DNA from: Salmonella enterica subsp. arizonae | GTDB lineage: Bacteria > Pseudomonadota > Gammaproteobacteria > Enterobacterales > Enterobacteriaceae | DNA: 50,714 nucleotides | NCBI RefSeq assembly: GCF_008692845.1 | Contig: NZ_VXJW01000019.1 | Span: forward strand, 1-50,714 | Direction: 5' to 3' | Shown: positions 47,910-50,714 of the stretch, in pieces | Position numbering within the stretch: the stretch's first letter is position 1 | Layout: each line of letters begins with the position of its first letter | The notes under the pieces: generated by a model | The model's database searches: none | The model's input: the letters and a program-made list of their open reading frames with translations, nothing else | What the model was told of the DNA's origin: nothing | Program-made: the position numbers and the translations under genes

Positions 47910-48052
47910 GGATTACTACGAGCAACCAATCTCGTTGCCAGGATTTTATGTGCTTGCCGTGGTAATGATGACGCATTTTATACGCGAGGATACGCAGTAT
48001 CTGCAATCACTGTTACTGGATGACGTTGACAGTCGAAATCACTAAAGACTAA

Positions 48053-48119
48053 GGGACAGCATGCGCTGTCCCAGACAGGTTGCGCTCCCCAGGGGGGCGT
48101 AAACAGGGGGCGCAGCCTA
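48053..48119 (-). terminator. Two hairpins downstream of yeiP
   Basis: GGGACAGC-ATGC-GCTGTCCC (48053-48072) is a perfect 8-bp stem. Next to it a 13-bp stem with two G-U pairs is formed by AGGTTGCGCTCCC and GGGGGCGCAGCCT (48077-48118). They lie just after the yeiP stop and probably end its transcript; T tracts are weak. Confidence 0.5.
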
Positions 48120-48131
48120 AAAACGCAAAAC

Positions 48132-48704
48132 TTAATCCGCGCGGCCCATATAGCGGCGCTCTTCGATATGAATGCGGATCTTCTCACCTGCGCTCAGGTA
48201 TTCAGGAACCTGAATAACCAAGCCGGTGCTTAATGTCGCGGGTTTGTTACGCGCGCTGGCTGATGCGCCTTTTATGCCCGGCGCGGTTTCGACAATTTCC
48301 AGATCCACGGTCTGTGGAAGCTCCAGCGCCAGCAGTTGGCCGTCCCAGGTCAGAACCTGCATATCCGGCATTCCGCCTTCAGGCATAAACAGCAACTCTT
48401 CTTCGATCTGATCCTTGGTGAAGGTATACGGCGTATAATCTTCTTTATCCATGAAAACATATTCGTTGCCATCAACATAAGAAAAGTCAACGCCGCGACG
48501 GCTCAGGGTGACGGTATCAACGATATCGTCGCCTTTGAAACGTTCTTCCACTTTCAGACCTGTGCGGACATCGGAAAAACGCATTTTATACAGTGTGGCG
48601 GCGCCACGGGCGGTTGGGGACTGAATGTCGATATCTTTCACAATCAGCAATTTGCCGTTGTAGTTCAGTACCATACCCTTTTTAATTTCGTTCGCTCTTG
48701 GCAT
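48132..48704 (-). CDS. yeiP: YeiP / EfpL, EF-P-like translation elongation factor
   Basis: 190 aa in three EF-P-like domains: KOW (1-63), OB (about 65-130) and a C-terminal OB domain with the signature around [18 protein letters not shown]. The tip loop reads SPTARGAAT with R33 where EF-P carries its modified lysine, which distinguishes EfpL from EF-P. It relieves ribosome stalling at proline-rich motifs. Divergent from yeiW. Confidence 0.95.
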
Positions 48705-48854
48705 CGAGGAGATCCTGTATGTAGAGATTATCTAAAATATCGCGTCAAACTACTCGCGCCGGGCCGTTCAGGCAAGTGGAATTGTCACTTTTGCTGCTGC
48801 AAAAAAGGTGATACTGTTCGCCTGCTTCAGCTCCGCGTTCAACGAGAATACGCT

Positions 48855-49024
48855 ATGGCATGTCGCCCGGATTGTGGAGTGTGCTGTGTTGTCCCTTCTG
48901 TTTCCAGCACTGTCCCCGGAATGTCTGAGGGCAGACCTGATCATGATGACGTCCACATTTTAAGTCTGGATTTTGCTTTGAGCAAATTCTGTTATCTTTC
49001 ATTTAGTTATACGAGGAGACGAGC
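48855..49024 (+). pseudogene. Partial, degenerate yeiW duplicate
   Basis: From ATG 48855 the translation [20 protein letters not shown] continues with PGMSEGRP and aligns directly with the yeiW start [28 protein letters not shown]. After about 27 residues the similarity fades, and the open frame runs into the yeiW gene and stops at 49112. There is no good ribosome site. It appears to be a tandem duplicate that lost its 3' half. Confidence 0.6.
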
Positions 49025-49279
49025 ATGGAGTGTCGTAGCGGTTGTGGAGCTTGTTGTATCGCGCCTTCAATTTCGTCGCCAATACCCGGAATGCCGAATG
49101 GAAAGCCGATGAAAACCAGATGCGTGCAGCTTTCGGAAGATAATTTGTGCCTTATCTTTGGCTCGCCTTTACGTCCAAAAGTCTGCTCTGGTCTGCAACC
49201 GACAAGGGAAATGTGTTTAACGACCCGGGAGGACGCAATTATTTATCTACTGGAACTTGAACAGAAAACCCTACCGTAA
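49025..49279 (+). CDS. yeiW: YeiW, YkgJ-type Cys-cluster protein
   Basis: 84 aa, the length of E. coli YeiW. Cysteine pattern C-x3-C-x2-CC near the N-terminus (CRSGCGACC), with further Cys at KTRCVQL, DNLCLIF, PKVCSG and EMCLT, as in the YkgJ/Fe-S-or-zinc chelating family. Function is not established. GAGGAG ribosome site before ATG. A degenerate copy of its first third lies 170 bp upstream. Confidence 0.92.
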   Translation: MECRSGCGACCIAPSISSPIPGMPNGKPMKTRCVQLSEDNLCLIFGSPLRPKVCSGLQPTREMCLTTREDAIIYLLELEQKTLP

Positions 49280-49683
49280 ACTAAACCTCTTTTGATAAAC
49301 GCGCAGGGGTCTACGTTATATCTCCAATTGTTCTGCAAAAGCTGAACATCAAATAATCTCTTTTTACCGTTAAATGGCGTAATACATGCCCCCTTATTTT
49401 TCGGCTTCTGAAGCGGTAAATGCTGCCGTTTATGGCCGTTGGCGCCTGAACGTGTACTGAGGAAGCAACTATATAAAACAAAAACGATTAATTTTATTTA
49501 TATGATAGTCTTTGTCTATTAAAATAAGGCTTTTTGATCGATTTTAATTATTTACAACGATCGATATCTATAATTTAATAGATTTTAGCTATCACTCGTG
49601 GTTTTACCGATCGATATAACCAGTGTGAATGTATTGTTATTTTCCTTTAAAATACTCGAATTCTTATGTGCGGGTTTTATCTT
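49280..49683 (+). promoter_or_regulatory. AT-rich control region with repeated CGATCGATAT boxes
   Basis: 404 bp without a gene, the second half very AT-rich. CGATCGATAT occurs at 49558-49567 and again at 49608-49617, exactly 50 bp apart, with a shorter GATCGAT at 49536-49542. These lie 67-150 bp upstream of the next gene and look like binding sites on the same face of the helix. Confidence 0.4.
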
Positions 49684-49788
49684 ATGAAGAAATATACGTT
49701 CGCAGCCAGGGCGTTTATTTTTACTCTGGTGTTGCTTTTTGTTATTTCAGTGGTTGGGCTGACAATTAGCGTTTTAAAAGGGATGTGA
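49684..49788 (+). CDS. Small single-span membrane protein ahead of wzz-like gene
   Basis: 34 codons: MKKYTFAARAFIFTLVLLFV then ISVVGLTISVLKGM. Basic N-terminus plus one hydrophobic segment, so either a tiny membrane protein or a leader peptide. Its stop (TGA 49786-49788) is one base before the ATG of the next gene, suggesting translational coupling. No strong ribosome site is visible. I do not recognise a family. Confidence 0.5.
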   Translation: MKKYTFAARAFIFTLVLLFVISVVGLTISVLKGM

Positions 49789-49789
49789 A

Positions 49790-50455
49790 ATGCAGGGTGA
49801 AAACAGTGAAATCGATTTAGTCGATATTTCCTTGTTCCTAATAAGAAACTGGCTAAGTATCGTAATGACTACCTTTATTTTTGTTGTTATGGGCTATGTT
49901 TTTGTGAGCGTGCAGCATGATACAAAGATTGTGAGTATTAAAATTAAACCCAATCTGGATACGCCTGCTACTTATGCTTTATGTGGCTATGTTAATGATA
50001 TTCAATGTAAAACAACGGTTATCCTTAACCGATTTAGTCGTTTCTTGCCTGCGGACTATAAAAATAAAATAAGCTTCGAAGCGAGAAGTCAGCTTATCCT
50101 TTTTAAGGTGCAGGGGAGGGAGGGAAGTGTCAATCATATTATTTCCACACTAAAAAATAGCGTCGATAAAATGGCGGTATGGTATATCGATGATGGTGAC
50201 ATTAAACGCTATAGTTTGCACAAAAACATGTTGCAAACGGAAACGTATGCAAAACTGTCATTGCTATCGGATGCGGTTAGAAATAATATTAATATTGAAG
50301 TGTTAGATGTTTCTATTACGCCAAAATATAAGATGCGGCTGGTATTGGCACTTTGTGTACTGATAGGCTTGATTTTCTCAATAGCCGGTCTTTTATGGAA
50401 AAGGGCGATAACAGTATATCGTGTTGAGAAAAAGACAGTGAAGGGCAATGGATAG
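49790..50455 (+). CDS. Short Wzz-like chain-length determinant family protein
   Basis: 221 aa. Topology is that of Wzz/polysaccharide co-polymerases: a cytoplasmic start (ENSEIDLVDISLFLIRNW), a membrane segment at about 23-41, a periplasmic region of about 145 residues, and a second membrane segment near 187-208 (RLVLALCVLIGLIFSIAGLLW). The IDLVDISLFL motif before TM1 is typical of the Wzz domain. It is much shorter than WzzB or FepE (over 320 aa), lacking most of the long periplasmic helix. Codon use is AT-rich, unlike the core genes, suggesting acquisition. Polymer-length control is only inferred. Confidence 0.7.
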   Translation: MQGENSEIDLVDISLFLIRNWLSIVMTTFIFVVMGYVFVSVQHDTKIVSIKIKPNLDTPATYALCGYVNDIQCKTTVILNRFSRFLPADYKNKISFEARSQLILFKVQGREGSVNHIISTLKNSVDKMAVWYIDDGDIKRYSLHKNMLQTETYAKLSLLSDAVRNNINIEVLDVSITPKYKMRLVLALCVLIGLIFSIAGLLWKRAITVYRVEKKTVKGNG

Positions 50456-50509
50456 AACATTGCACAGAGTTAACCCCTGTGCTGAAATATGCCGAATCGC
50501 CAACGTATT

Positions 50510-50714
50510 GTAACGTCCCGGTGAACTCACCTTGACGGCGCAGACCCGTTCTGCATTTCACCGCCTGGGTCAGTTATTCAGAGGATCTTTCGCGAAGGGT
50601 AACAGCTCGTGCAGCCGCTCTTCCGGTAATGAAGGTAGCCGCTCCAGAACCAATTTCAGCCAGCCATACGGCTCCACGCCGTTCAGCCGCGCCGTCTCCA
50701 GCAGGCCCATCACC
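50510..50714 (-). mobile_element. IS66-family insertion sequence, right part only (cut by window)
   Basis: The minus-strand frame from the window edge to the TGA at 50570-50572 reads VMGLLETARLNGVEPYGWLK...LPEERLHELLPFAKDPLNN, the C-terminal end of an IS66 transposase (TnpC). The element end is probably near 50510, where GTAACGTCCCGG begins (IS66 ends start with GTAA). The rest lies outside the window, so it cannot be judged intact or broken. Confidence 0.75.
50570..50714 (-). CDS. tnpC: IS66-family transposase, C-terminal fragment at window edge
   Basis: 48 codons at the end of the gene; the upstream part is beyond the window. The stretch ARLNGVEPYGWL with a terminal LLPF box is typical of IS66 TnpC C-termini. 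It follows the Wzz-like gene in convergent orientation. Confidence 0.75.
   Translation of the reverse strand, partial: VMGLLETARLNGVEPYGWLKLVLERLPSLPEERLHELLPFAKDPLNN

Noticed and set aside
48336..49112. 258-codon plus-strand frame across yeiP and yeiW
   Set aside because: It is antisense to yeiP for its first half and has no ribosome site. Only the inner part from 48855 (the yeiW duplicate) is meaningful.

Overview
The window is a chromosomal segment of an enterobacterium that is almost certainly Salmonella enterica. The conserved gene order (ccmH, narP / proL tRNA / yejM-yejL, yejK, rplY, radD, rsuA, bcr, yejG, yejFEBA, rtn, mepS, lpxT, yeiR, yeiP, yeiW) and protein sequences recalled from Salmonella and E. 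coli support this. I worked by reading the sequence only; family assignments come from remembered motifs, not from searches.

Layout: (1) 1-1720, core: the 3' part of ccmH (cytochrome c maturation) convergent with narP (nitrate/nitrite response regulator). (2) About 1830-28795, a horizontally acquired island between narP and the 3' end of a tRNA-Pro(GGG) gene. On the plus strand its left end holds a T4-type lysozyme and a holin, followed by a decayed intimin/invasin-like gene. On the minus strand lies a complete Tc (ABC) toxin locus, read right to left: a LysR-type regulator, a split TcA (1639 + 1508 aa), TcB (1473 aa) and three TcC genes (984, 962 and 971 aa). (3) 28796-44453, core: tRNA-Pro, yejM, yejL, yejK, rplY, radD, rsuA, bcr, yejG, the yejABEF peptide/microcin C transporter and a CSS-EAL phosphodiesterase. 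(4) 44779-49279, core: mepS, lpxT, yeiR, yeiP (efpL), yeiW, with a degenerate partial yeiW duplicate and an unexplained gap between yeiP and yeiR. (5) 49280-50714, accessory: a tiny membrane ORF, a short Wzz-like protein and the end of an IS66-family element that runs off the window.

How the island probably works (inference): the two TcA proteins assemble a pore and translocation channel. TcB and the TcC RHS core form a cocoon that holds an autoproteolytically released toxic C-terminus. One TcB is served by three TcC proteins whose RHS cores are alike but whose payloads differ: an HExxH aspzincin (M35)-like protease, an R-S-E ADP-ribosyltransferase, and a domain resembling the OspC/CopC type III effector family (ADP-riboxanases). 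The lysozyme and holin could form a minimal lysis-type release route (type 10 secretion) for the complex, as described for Yersinia Tc islands. The LysR regulator is the likely local switch. The most unusual points are the OspC-like payload in a Tc toxin, three lectin/LamG-like insertions in the first TcA protein, and the interchangeable three-payload arrangement.
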